The notes under the pieces: generated by a model
What the model saw: only the letters and a program-made list of their open reading frames with translations
Database searches by the model: none
Told to the model about the DNA's origin: nothing
In this document: positions 1 to 7,300 of the stretch, piece by piece
Numbering within the stretch: the first letter of the stretch is position 1
Layout of the letters: the number at the start of each line of letters is the position of its first letter
Assembly (NCBI GenBank): GCA_024709185.1
Contig: JANJXE010000185.1
Span: forward strand, 1-8,282
Direction of reading: 5' to 3'
Origin: Paludibacter sp.
Lineage (GTDB): Bacteria; Bacteroidota; Bacteroidia; Bacteroidales; Paludibacteraceae
DNA: 8,282 nucleotides
Made by a program: the position numbers and the translations under genes

Positions 1-1406
1 TTCTGAACGACCCCGAAGCGAGCGAAAATGATAAATTTGTAGCGGTGACCATGCTGCGCAATGCTGAAATTGCGGCAAAAGGGGTGCTGCCTTTCTGCCA
101 GGATACCGGTACAGCTACAGTGTATGCAAAAAAAGGGAATCTGGTGTTTACGGATGGAAGCGATGAGGAAGCGCTATCGAAAGGTATCTATGAGACCTAT
201 CAGGAAGAAAACCTGCGTTACTCAATGAATGCTGCTCTGAATATGTACGATGAGGTGAATACCGGCACCAACCTTCCTGCACAGCTCGATTTAATGGCTT
301 CGCACGGCGATGAATATAAGTTTCTGTTTATCGCCAAAGGCGGTGGTTCTTCGAACAAGACTTATCTCTTCCAGGAAACAAAAGCGTTGCTGAATCCGGT
401 TTCGCTTGAGAAATTTCTTACCGAAAAAATGAAAACCCTTGGTACCGCTGCCTGTCCTCCTTACCACCTGGCCTTTGTTATCGGTGGTACATCTGCCGAC
501 GCCAATCTGAAAACAGTGAAACTTGCGGCAACAAAATATTACGACTCGCTGCCCACCGAAGGAAATGCGCTGGGACAGGCTTTCCGCGATGTGGAAATGG
601 AACAGAAGATTCTTAAAGCAACTCAGGAATTTGGCATGGGTGCACAGTTTGGTGGAAAATACTTTGCCCATGATATTCGTATCGTGCGTTTGCCCCGTCA
701 TGGTGCTTCCTGCTTTGTGGGAATGGCTGTTTCGTGCTCGGCCGACCGCAACATCAAGACAAAAATCAATAAAAAAGGAATCTGGATTGAAAAGCTGGAA
801 GATAATCCGGGTCAGTATATTCCGGAAGAATACCGCAAAGCAACCGAAGGCAAGGTAGTGAAAATCGATCTCAACCAGCCTATGAAGGATATTCTGGCAA
901 CACTGAGTCAATATCCAGTATCCACCCGTTTGTCATTAACAGGAACTATCGTTGTGGGCCGCGATATTGCACATGCCAAACTAAAGGAGCTGCTCGATGC
1001 TGGCCAGGAATTACCTCAGTACGTAAAAGATCATCCTATTTACTATGCAGGTCCGGCCAAAACCCCGAAAGGTATGGCGTCAGGTTCATTTGGACCTACC
1101 ACTGCCGGCCGCATGGATTCCTATGTTGACTTGCTTCAATCGCATGGTGGCAGTATGGTTATGATTGCCAAGGGCAACCGCAGCGTGCAGGTGACCGAGG
1201 CTTGTCATAAACATGGCGGATTCTACCTCGGCTCCATTGGTGGTCCGGCTGCTATCCTTGCCGAACAGAGCATCAAAAAAGTGGAATGCCTCGCCTATCC
1301 TGAATTAGGCATGGAAGCCATCTGGAAAATTGAAGTGGAAGATTTCCCGGCTTTCATACTGGTGGACGACAAAGGAAACGACTTTTTTAAAATGATTAAT
1401 GTTTAA
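1..1406 (+). CDS. Fumarate hydratase, class I ([4Fe-4S], iron-dependent), 5'-truncated by window edge
   Basis: This enzyme interconverts fumarate and (S)-malate in the cytoplasm, in the TCA cycle or the reductive branch to succinate and propionate. The frame is open to the window edge (first full codon at 3). The GTG at 45 is an internal Val codon, so the start lies outside; against E. coli FumA (~548 aa, from memory) about 70 residues are missing. Numbering from that Val as 1, the three cluster cysteines appear with the family spacing of 119 and 213: C18 in FCQDTGT, C137 in TAACPPYH, C231 in VSCSADRN. Expected active-site residues are also visible: Q19/D20, H219 in RHGASC, R306 in GRDIAH, R356 in TTAGRMDSY and K376 in IAKGNRS. 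Both family domains are present; the second begins near residue 280. The gene is intact and ends inside the 1398-1439 palindrome, facing the M16 gene. It resembles FumA/FumB closely along its whole length; tartrate dehydratase is unlikely because of this full-length single-chain match. Confidence 0.96.
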   Translation, partial: LNDPEASENDKFVAVTMLRNAEIAAKGVLPFCQDTGTATVYAKKGNLVFTDGSDEEALSKGIYETYQEENLRYSMNAALNMYDEVNTGTNLPAQLDLMASHGDEYKFLFIAKGGGSSNKTYLFQETKALLNPVSLEKFLTEKMKTLGTAACPPYHLAFVIGGTSADANLKTVKLAATKYYDSLPTEGNALGQAFRDVEMEQKILKATQEFGMGAQFGGKYFAHDIRIVRLPRHGASCFVGMAVSCSADRNIKTKINKKGIWIEKLEDNPGQYIPEEYRKATEGKVVKIDLNQPMKDILATLSQYPVSTRLSLTGTIVVGRDIAHAKLKELLDAGQELPQYVKDHPIYYAGPAKTPKGMASGSFGPTTAGRMDSYVDLLQSHGGSMVMIAKGNRSVQVTEACHKHGGFYLGSIGGPAAILAEQSIKKVECLAYPELGMEAIWKIEVEDFPAFILVDDKGNDFFKMINV

Positions 1407-1418
1407 TGATAAATGATT
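1391..1418 (+). repeat. Four phased AATGNTN heptads at the end of the fumarase gene
   Basis: Four consecutive 7-mers can be read directly: AATGATT (1391), AATGTTT (1398), AATGATA (1405) and AATGATT (1412). They are followed in the same phase by the inverted forms AATCATT (1419), TATCATT (1426) and AAACATT (1433). The first heptad and part of the second are coding (the last residues and stop of the fumarase). The last three direct heptads and the three inverted ones make up the perfect palindrome; the 1391 heptad has only a degraded partner at 1440-1446. The phasing suggests the palindrome arose by copying a short unit, which is inference. Confidence 0.6.
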
Positions 1419-1439
1419 AATCATTTATCATTAAACATT
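1398..1439. terminator. Perfect 42-bp AT-rich palindrome between convergent genes, probable bidirectional terminator
   Basis: All 21 pairs match around the centre at 1418/1419, with no spacer; the first mismatch is 1397 against 1440. Only six of the 42 bases are G or C. The element includes the fumarase stop codon (1404-1406) and ends 5 bp before the stop codon of the opposing M16 gene. In RNA from either strand it folds into one long hairpin with a short loop. Its place between two convergent genes fits a shared two-way terminator or 3'-end stabiliser. There is no distinct U-run after the stem on either strand, so it is not a textbook intrinsic terminator, and it may instead be a mobile or slipped-repeat palindrome. 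Confidence 0.55.
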
Positions 1440-1444
1440 GACAA

Positions 1445-4333
1445 TTAGTTTAGTTTGGTAAACAGGCTCGATGGACTCACGTTCGTTATCTTGCCATGAT
1501 TTGCTTCAATCTGTTTCAGATTAATCATCTTCGGATCGCCCGTCATTAAAATAGTGATGGGCTTTCCTTTTATCTCACGGTTGTAAAACTCAACAATCTG
1601 ATCGAAAGTCAGGTTTTCCACCTTTTGCATATTCACTTTAGCCGGATCATCGGTATAGCCCTTCATTTTCCAACGGTTAAACTGCTGACTGCGTGAACGG
1701 AAGGAAGGTTTATCAGTAAGATAGGATTGCTTCAGATAGGTCTTTACATTGGTGATTCGTTCGGGGAACAGGGGCATGTCCTTGAGCAACTTCATATACA
1801 AATCAATTGCATCGGCTGCTTTATCGCCCTGAGTTCCAACAAAGCCCATAAAATACGCTTTTTTATCAGGAACAGGAGGCGTTATCAACGCTCCATAAGC
1901 GGTATACGCCATGGAGTTATTTTCACGTATTTCATTCATTACCAGCCCATTGAATCCACCACTAAAATACTGATAGAAGGCATCGTACATCACCTGATCC
2001 TCTGGTTTAAACTCGCTTCCATTCAGATAGAAGTACAGTTGCACCTGCTGTGCGTCAGAATTACGGAGGAAATGAATCGAAGGTTTCTCATAGGTGATAC
2101 GATCCTGTACCACTGGCGATTCCGACTTTTTCACTTCTTCTTTAAAAGGAAGATTTTCTTTTAAGATTGTAGCCACCTCTTTTGCGTCACGGGCACCCAC
2201 ATAGTGCACTTCCACTTCATAGTCAGAAGCACGGATAATTTCACCCGTCAGCTCACTGATTTTCGAAAAATACACCTCTTCCAGTTTCGGACGATCGATG
2301 TATTCCGATTTATCCTTATACATCACATAACTAAGCAAAGCATCCGATTGAGTATTGATATCGTTGGGTTCGATGCTGATACGGTACGAAATCTCCGAAC
2401 CTTTCACTCTATCGAGCTGCTTTTCATCCAGCTTTGGCAATAAAGTCTGGCGGGTCATCAGTTTACAGGCTTCCAACAAATTTTTCTCATCGCCTATCAT
2501 GTTAATATAGAAATAATTTTCGTCGGCCGAATACGAACTGCGCACATTCAGCTGACTAAACTCCTTACGTACCGATTGAGCATCACTCGAAGGCATAATC
2601 CCGGCTGAGTTCATCAAACCTACTGCATATTTTAACTTCGGCATTTTGTGAGTTCCAACTCCGTATTTAATCGTCAACGTAAATACATCATTCTGTGTAT
2701 TTTGCGTATAATACATAGGTATGTTAGAATATAGGGGGATCGTTTTTACCGAGTTGAAATCGTTGTACACTTCGGCCACCGGATTTACAGGCAAACTATG
2801 AATCCACTTTGCATACTCAGTTGTTTGACCCTTGGGAGGGTCCAAAGGCTTGATATCGGGCTTTTTGAGCTTATTTTTCTTCGGCTTACCTTCCTGAATG
2901 GATATAGTAATATTGTTTCCGGAGAAATACTGCTTTGCAATGCGCTGAATATCTTCCTTGCTGATGGCTTTAATTCGTTCGGTCATCCCAAAAAATTCAT
3001 CGTTGGGAAGATTGTAGGCAAAAAGTTCGGTGAGCACTTCCACTTTCGATGCCGGACGTTCCAGAATCAGCTTATATTGTTGTAATAAATTATCCTTAAT
3101 TGATTGAATAAGCCAATCTTCAATTTCACCGTTTTTCAACTTGTCCACTTCCTTGAGGATTACCGCTTCGGTAGCTTTATCCGAGCTGTACATCCGCTGA
3201 CTGATATCGTAATAGGGAACAGCCATGAGCAGCAGTCGGCCATCATCGCGACGAGTATCGTTCATTGCTACAGCACCTGAAATATCTCCATCGAGTGAAA
3301 GTTTATCCAACAAACCGGTTTGCATGGAGTTGGATAGTATCTGGGTACAAATATCCAGTGCCAGTTCGTCTTTATGACCTTTCTGCACACCCTGGTATCC
3401 CCATATAACCTGCGGCGAATAAGAAAGTTTAGCACTTACTCTGGTCTTTTTAGAAAAATCGGCAGGCTGATGCTTCTTACGTTCCGGAATCGGTTTATCC
3501 ACTAATCGTCCGAATTTTTGCTTTATCATAGGAATAACCTGTTCCGAATTAAAATTTCCTACCAGTACAAGGGCCATATTGGAGGGCACATACCAGGTGG
3601 AATAAAACTCGATCAACTTACTCAGGCGAGGATTTTTAAGATGTTCCGGATTTCCGATGATATCACGACCGTAAGGATGAGTGGGATATAAATTCGAATA
3701 CAGAAACTGACTTACATGCGTGTTACGGTTATCCTGGTACATGTTGTATTCCTCAAAAACATTTTCGAGTTCGGCCTGGAAGGCACGAAAAACCGGCTTC
3801 ATAAGTCGTTCCGAATTCACTTCGAGCCATTTTTCCATTTGGAAAGCAGGAAAATTATTGTAATACATGGTCACATCGTAACTGGTGCCCGCATTCAGAT
3901 TTTCACCTCCCATTCCTTCAATCAGATTGGAGAAATCGCTGGTAACCGAGATCTTGGCTGCCTCGAGTGACAAACGGTTAATCCGGACTGTCAGCGTATC
4001 ACGCTTTACGGGATCCTTTTCGTCGGCAAATTCATCGTAGAGCTTAATGATTTGTTCATAGATTGGTTGTTCCTTTTCCCAGTTGAGGGCTCCGATTTTC
4101 TCAGTGCCTTTAAAAAGAACATGTTCGAGGTAATGCGCCAGTCCGGTATATTCTTCCGGCTCGTCGATGGATCCGGCACGTACAACGACACGACCGGTAA
4201 CATCGGGTTGGTTTTGGTCTTCCCAAAGGTAAACGGTAAGCCCGTTATCTAATTTAAAATGCTGAAGGGGAAGGCGTTCAGCCCAAACCGACAGGGTAAC
4301 TGTCAGCATCACAAAAGATAAAAACTGTTTCAT
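1445..4333 (-). CDS. Exported M16-family (pitrilysin/insulinase-type) zinc metallopeptidase
   Basis: Predicted extracytoplasmic zinc peptidase of 962 residues, the single-chain two-half size of pitrilysin. Residues 1-18 form a signal peptide, likely cut after SVWA18. The inverted zinc motif is H67-Y-L-E70-H71 (HxxEH). The third ligand is E195 in the ELENVFEE stretch, where E188 and E195 align with E182 and E189 of insulin-degrading enzyme. About 50 extra residues (roughly 82-133) lie between HxxEH and that region compared with pitrilysin. A Lys/Pro-rich hinge (about 483-502) joins the halves. The second half has no HxxEH (residues 565-580 take its place) but keeps R803 and Y810, with the spacing of the IDE substrate-binding pair R824/Y831. 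The protein is therefore expected to be active with one catalytic half. The ATG at 4333 gives the intact signal peptide; the leader lacks a Shine-Dalgarno sequence. A terminator separates it from the sus operon upstream, so it is probably transcribed alone. Substrate is unknown; it has no lipobox, so periplasmic location is inferred. Confidence 0.93.
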   Translation of the reverse strand: MKQFLSFVMLTVTLSVWAERLPLQHFKLDNGLTVYLWEDQNQPDVTGRVVVRAGSIDEPEEYTGLAHYLEHVLFKGTEKIGALNWEKEQPIYEQIIKLYDEFADEKDPVKRDTLTVRINRLSLEAAKISVTSDFSNLIEGMGGENLNAGTSYDVTMYYNNFPAFQMEKWLEVNSERLMKPVFRAFQAELENVFEEYNMYQDNRNTHVSQFLYSNLYPTHPYGRDIIGNPEHLKNPRLSKLIEFYSTWYVPSNMALVLVGNFNSEQVIPMIKQKFGRLVDKPIPERKKHQPADFSKKTRVSAKLSYSPQVIWGYQGVQKGHKDELALDICTQILSNSMQTGLLDKLSLDGDISGAVAMNDTRRDDGRLLLMAVPYYDISQRMYSSDKATEAVILKEVDKLKNGEIEDWLIQSIKDNLLQQYKLILERPASKVEVLTELFAYNLPNDEFFGMTERIKAISKEDIQRIAKQYFSGNNITISIQEGKPKKNKLKKPDIKPLDPPKGQTTEYAKWIHSLPVNPVAEVYNDFNSVKTIPLYSNIPMYYTQNTQNDVFTLTIKYGVGTHKMPKLKYAVGLMNSAGIMPSSDAQSVRKEFSQLNVRSSYSADENYFYINMIGDEKNLLEACKLMTRQTLLPKLDEKQLDRVKGSEISYRISIEPNDINTQSDALLSYVMYKDKSEYIDRPKLEEVYFSKISELTGEIIRASDYEVEVHYVGARDAKEVATILKENLPFKEEVKKSESPVVQDRITYEKPSIHFLRNSDAQQVQLYFYLNGSEFKPEDQVMYDAFYQYFSGGFNGLVMNEIRENNSMAYTAYGALITPPVPDKKAYFMGFVGTQGDKAADAIDLYMKLLKDMPLFPERITNVKTYLKQSYLTDKPSFRSRSQQFNRWKMKGYTDDPAKVNMQKVENLTFDQIVEFYNREIKGKPITILMTGDPKMINLKQIEANHGKITNVSPSSLFTKLN

Positions 4334-4377
4334 ACGATAATGATTGATTAGTTAGAACAAAAAAACGTACTTTATCC

Positions 4378-4409
4378 TAAAAAGGAGGCCCCTGAGAGCC
4401 TCCTTTTTA
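4378..4409 (-). terminator. Intrinsic terminator of the sus-type operon
   Basis: A 12-bp perfect stem (4378-4389 pairing with 4398-4409) encloses an 8-nt loop at 4390-4397. The core is GC-rich (GGAGGC with GCCTCC) and flanked by A5 and T5 runs, so minus-strand RNA has a stem followed by a U-run. It lies 22 bp after the stop codon of the SusE-position gene and 44 bp before the M16 start, which sets the likely 3' end of the operon. The symmetric A/T flanks would also let it act on plus-strand transcripts. Confidence 0.92.
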
Positions 4410-4430
4410 TTGAAATTATCCCGTCAAAAT

Positions 4431-5723
4431 TTATTTCTGCAACGTAACAGATTTAAACTGTACGGGTTTTACATCGCTTACATTAACAGATACCGGAGGA
4501 ACGCTGGTGCGGATAGCTGCAGCCGACCCTTTTGTAAGAGTTGACTTCGAATAACGACCAAAGGTACCGGCATCTACTGTTGCAGCCCAGCTTCCTACCT
4601 CCAGCACACCCGCTTTAATAGTACCCTGTGTAGCTGCTCCCGATTTGTCAACGGTATTTGCGCTTACATTGTATGGGAAAATTTTACAATCTCCATAGGT
4701 AGCATCCTTATAAATTACCTGAGGAGCAATGGTAAATGTACCGGCAACGAAGTTCATAACCGCCTCAATGCTAAAATTACCACCATCCCAGAAGTTTTTA
4801 ATAGTAATCTTTGAAAGATCACCAGCCACCGGCGCAACAACAATTGCATCTTTGTAAGTTGCCTCTACAGTTCCATCTGCTTTATAGTCTACTTCGGTAT
4901 ATACACCTGCAATAGAGTTAGTGGCAGGTACCAGAGTAGAATATTTATACCGGCCAAATGTACCGGCAGACACAGCAGCAGCCCACGAATCCATACGGAT
5001 AGTTCCATCGGCCAAAATAGTACCTGTAAGAGGAGTATTACCCAGTGCAGACCCATTGTATGGCAATGCTTTTGTATCACCATAGGTAGCATGTTTGTAA
5101 ATCACCTGAGTATTGGCAATCGATACTTTCTTGTTAGGAAGGTCGAAGTCCATAATAATTTCCTGACCACCATCCCAGAAGTTAACGACTTTCAGTTGTT
5201 TAATATTGCCCGGAATTTCAACGAAACGAACCCCACCGTAAGCAGCTTCCAGTTTTTCGTCGGCATAGAGGTAATCACTCTGAACATAACTTCCGAAGAA
5301 ATCGGTAAGCGGGTTGCGTAACATTGGAGTCGAGAAAGTAACCACCGAACTGTACGCAATACCATTTTTGGTAATAACATACGCACGACCATAATAATTG
5401 GTTAGTTCTTTCAATCCATCAACGGTAATAGCATATTGTGGACCAGCCACTTTTTTAGACACCACACCTACTTTGAAATCCACATCGGTAGCACAAACAA
5501 AACCTTTTTCAAGATAGGTTGTATCTCCGTTAAAAGTGATGCTACCAGTCATATCGGCTGAGGCGCCGGTTACTTCACCCAATGTAGCAGTAACAGTGGG
5601 CAATTGTTCGGGAACCGGAACATAATCGTAGTCCGATTTCAGAATTTCTTCCTCTGTACAGGCTGTCACAGCAAAGGCAACAACGAACAGAGATGCGAAA
5701 ATTTTCATTATATTTTTCTTCAT
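4431..5723 (-). CDS. SusE-position surface lipoprotein with FN3-like module and duplicated C-terminal domain
   Basis: Lipoprotein of 430 residues whose family I do not recognise by name. The signal peptide ends in a lipobox (VTAC, Cys22), and the mature protein starts C-T-E-E-E, an acidic run like the surface-export signal of Bacteroidota lipoproteins. Residues about 38-133 look like the FN3/Ig-like module common in these surface proteins, with GFVCATD, then LTNYYGRAYV, then a closing VTFSTP. Two homologous domains follow (about 142-264 and 270-396) sharing NFWDGG, QVIYK-ATYGD-K, PYN, SWAA and AGTFGRY. A short tail (397-430) ends the chain. It is the last gene of the susC-susD operon, the usual place of SusE/SusF-like surface glycan-binding proteins, so a ligand-binding accessory role is inferred; no enzyme motif is visible. 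Conserved aromatics W183/W312, Y209/Y338 and W247/W379 are candidate binding or core residues. The ATG at 5723 has an A-rich leader; Met6 is a possible alternative start that still leaves a signal peptide. Confidence 0.85.
   Translation of the reverse strand: MKKNIMKIFASLFVVAFAVTACTEEEILKSDYDYVPVPEQLPTVTATLGEVTGASADMTGSITFNGDTTYLEKGFVCATDVDFKVGVVSKKVAGPQYAITVDGLKELTNYYGRAYVITKNGIAYSSVVTFSTPMLRNPLTDFFGSYVQSDYLYADEKLEAAYGGVRFVEIPGNIKQLKVVNFWDGGQEIIMDFDLPNKKVSIANTQVIYKHATYGDTKALPYNGSALGNTPLTGTILADGTIRMDSWAAAVSAGTFGRYKYSTLVPATNSIAGVYTEVDYKADGTVEATYKDAIVVAPVAGDLSKITIKNFWDGGNFSIEAVMNFVAGTFTIAPQVIYKDATYGDCKIFPYNVSANTVDKSGAATQGTIKAGVLEVGSWAATVDAGTFGRYSKSTLTKGSAAAIRTSVPPVSVNVSDVKPVQFKSVTLQK
4536..4916 (-). 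repeat. Second copy of the duplicated ~130-residue domain (residues 270-396)
   Basis: This part of the SusE-position gene encodes the second domain copy. Landmarks sit at N310-F-W-D-G-G315, Q335-V-I-Y-K339, ATYGD at 341-345, S378-W379 and AGTFGRY at 385-391. The copy pairs with residues 142-264 at an offset of 129 to 132 residues. The two copies are clearly diverged between the shared blocks, so the duplication is not recent. Confidence 0.85.
4932..5300 (-). repeat. First copy of the duplicated ~130-residue domain (residues 142-264)
   Basis: This copy follows the FN3-like module directly. Landmarks are N181-F-W-D-G-G186, Q206-V-I-Y-K210, ATYGD at 212-216, S246-W247 and AGTFGRY at 253-259. 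Only five residues separate it from the second copy, so the pair is a tandem duplication. The alternating hydrophobic pattern suggests beta-strand domains, which is inference. Confidence 0.85.
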
Positions 5724-5740
5724 AACTTCAATTTTTTAGT

Positions 5741-5776
5741 TTTCTGCCAGCCTGCTATACAACAGGCCGGCAAAAA
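5741..5776 (-). promoter_or_regulatory. Intercistronic hairpin between susD-like and SusE-position genes
   Basis: Bases 5741-5754 pair with 5763-5776 in the minus-strand RNA: 14 pairs, of which two are G-U, with an 8-nt loop at 5755-5762. The GC-rich core (GCCGGCCTG with CAGGCTGGC) makes it stable. It starts just after the SusD stop codon and ends 17 bp before the next start codon. The sequence after it on the minus strand is A-rich rather than U-rich, so it is not a complete terminator. A role in 3'-end protection, partial attenuation or setting the ratio of the two lipoproteins is inferred. Confidence 0.6.
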
Positions 5777-5781
5777 GAATT

Positions 5782-7275
5782 TTATTCATTGTTATCTTCT
5801 TCGCTGATATCAGCATTTTCCTGGATTTCACCTTGTGGAATTTTGTATACCCAGCGTTTATCACCGGCAGGTACAACAACCTTATTGGAACCTTCGTGGT
5901 TAGATCCTGAATAGGTACGGTCGATACCTTTGTTCAGACGTTTCAGGTCGAAATAGCTTACGCCTTCACCCCAAAGTTCCACACGACGCAGCATCCAGAT
6001 ATCATCAACAGTAACCGTTGCTTTGTTCCACGATGGATCGCGTTTGTCCTGCAGTTTTTTCAATGCAGTAGCAGCATCACCGCCTTTGTTCTGACGAGCC
6101 AGAGCTTCAGCTTCAATCAGTACCATTTCCGAACCACGCATGTAGGTGTAGTCCTGTGTAAAGTTACCATCCGAACCAAATTTCAGGTTAGCATACGGTA
6201 ATTTCCAGGTGGTTGCATCTGCATCCACATTTTCGGTAACAACCAGAGTACCCTGAGGATTCTGGAACCATTCTTTACGTATGTCGGATGCAGGAATAGA
6301 TTCGTAGAGACGCTTGTCGATCAAACGGGGAGCATAGTTCAAACCTGCATACCCGGCAGTAAGATTGGAAATATGCGAGAAGAATGAAGCATAGATAGTT
6401 GTGGTTTCAGTATTGTGATCGTATCCCCACATTACTTCATTTTCATTAATCGACATGAAGCCTTTTTTGGTATCGGCAGCAGCCATAATCGGAGCCTGAG
6501 TCTGAGCTATTTTAGCTGCAGCTTCGGCTTTCGACCATTGTTCGGTAAGCAGATAATAACGGGCCAGTAAACCATTGGCTACGTAGTAATCAACCTGATT
6601 CTTGTTGGCACGTGTCCATCCTTCCAGACTAGCAACAGCAGCAGTAAGGTCAGCTTCAATCTGATCGAGTACGCCTTTAACAGTTCCACGGCTGGTCACA
6701 TTAGCCTTACCTTCGTTGGCAGCATAATACATAGGTACACCTTTCAGTTCACCGGAAGATGCAACCGGATACAAATGCTGATACATTTGAATCAGATAAT
6801 AGTACGCCATACCGCGCAAGGCAAGTGCCTGTCCGCGATACGCTTTAATTTCAGGAGAAGTGGTTTCAGCACTTGTAAGAGCCAACACGTTGTTTGCTCC
6901 CGAAACAATACTGTACATATACGTCCAGATTACATTGGTACGACGGTAGTTCCATTCACGGTTATCATGAGCATAATCGAAACGGAAGTGCGATAATTTA
7001 GACATGATAATATCTTCAGTCATCATATCGGTAGCATGCAGGATAGCCATATAACCAAACGAATCGTGCGAGGTTGAAACCAGGTCGTACTGAACCATCA
7101 GGTTGTAAATAGCATCAACGAAACCTGCCAGTTTGGAAGGATCGGCCTCCATAGTTTGTGCTGCATCTTCAGAAGTCAGACGTTGCGTTGTCTTCACATC
7201 AAAGAACTCGTCGGAGCACGCTGTTCCCAACAGCACCACTCCCAGCAGTAAAGTGATTATTTTATTTGTTTTCAT
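5782..7275 (-). CDS. SusD/RagB-family nutrient-binding outer-membrane lipoprotein
   Basis: Surface lipoprotein of 497 residues that would act as the lid on the SusC-like transporter encoded immediately upstream, capturing an oligosaccharide or oligopeptide and passing it to the barrel. The signal peptide ends in the lipobox LGTAC (Cys20), followed by S-D-E-F-F-D, a typical acidic start of surface-exposed Bacteroidota lipoproteins. Family hallmarks are the TPR-like helices around 146-165 (the ALALRGMAYYYLIQMY stretch) and 378-395 (YMRGSEMVLIEAEALA), the RRVELWGEG-YFDLKR block at 430-446, and the closing IPQGEIQEN at 479-487. Length is at the short end of the family (typically about 500-600). 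The gene begins 25 bp after the susC-like stop and is followed after 58 bp by the SusE-position gene; all three are probably one transcript. The ATG at 7275 gives a complete signal peptide. The ligand cannot be deduced from sequence by eye. Confidence 0.95.
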   Translation of the reverse strand: MKTNKIITLLLGVVLLGTACSDEFFDVKTTQRLTSEDAAQTMEADPSKLAGFVDAIYNLMVQYDLVSTSHDSFGYMAILHATDMMTEDIIMSKLSHFRFDYAHDNREWNYRRTNVIWTYMYSIVSGANNVLALTSAETTSPEIKAYRGQALALRGMAYYYLIQMYQHLYPVASSGELKGVPMYYAANEGKANVTSRGTVKGVLDQIEADLTAAVASLEGWTRANKNQVDYYVANGLLARYYLLTEQWSKAEAAAKIAQTQAPIMAAADTKKGFMSINENEVMWGYDHNTETTTIYASFFSHISNLTAGYAGLNYAPRLIDKRLYESIPASDIRKEWFQNPQGTLVVTENVDADATTWKLPYANLKFGSDGNFTQDYTYMRGSEMVLIEAEALARQNKGGDAATALKKLQDKRDPSWNKATVTVDDIWMLRRVELWGEGVSYFDLKRLNKGIDRTYSGSNHEGSNKVVVPAGDKRWVYKIPQGEIQENADISEEDNNE

Positions 7276-7300
7276 ATTCTGTTATTTTCAAATGTGATGA

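Noticed and set aside
291..911. A 206-codon open frame on the minus strand within the fumarase gene
   Set aside because: It lies opposite a well-conserved enzyme gene. Its product has a Cys/His/Phe-rich composition typical of antisense frames and no recognisable domain.
45..1406. Fumarase starting at the GTG at 45
   Set aside because: The frame stays open back to the window edge with conserved-looking coding sequence, and the first cluster cysteine would be only 17 residues from such a start. The codon is an internal Val.
1727..3970. Several plus-strand open frames of 79-145 codons opposite the M16 gene
   Set aside because: They are antisense to an intact, motif-bearing peptidase gene and show no domain, no signal peptide and no supporting spacing.
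565..4333. Shared regulation of the fumarase and the M16 peptidase
   Set aside because: The genes are convergent with a palindrome between them, so they share only a 3' region; no functional link is visible.
4339..4345. An AATGATT heptad just upstream of the M16 gene, the same unit as in the 1391-1418 repeat
   Set aside because: A single 7-mer in an AT-rich spacer is expected by chance, and it is neither repeated nor palindromic here.
4362..4369. Minus-strand TACGTTTT upstream of the M16 start as a Bacteroidota -7 promoter box (TAnnTTTG)
   Set aside because: The last base does not match and no convincing TTTG -33 box lies at the right distance. A promoter is expected in 4334-4378, but this site is not strong enough to call.
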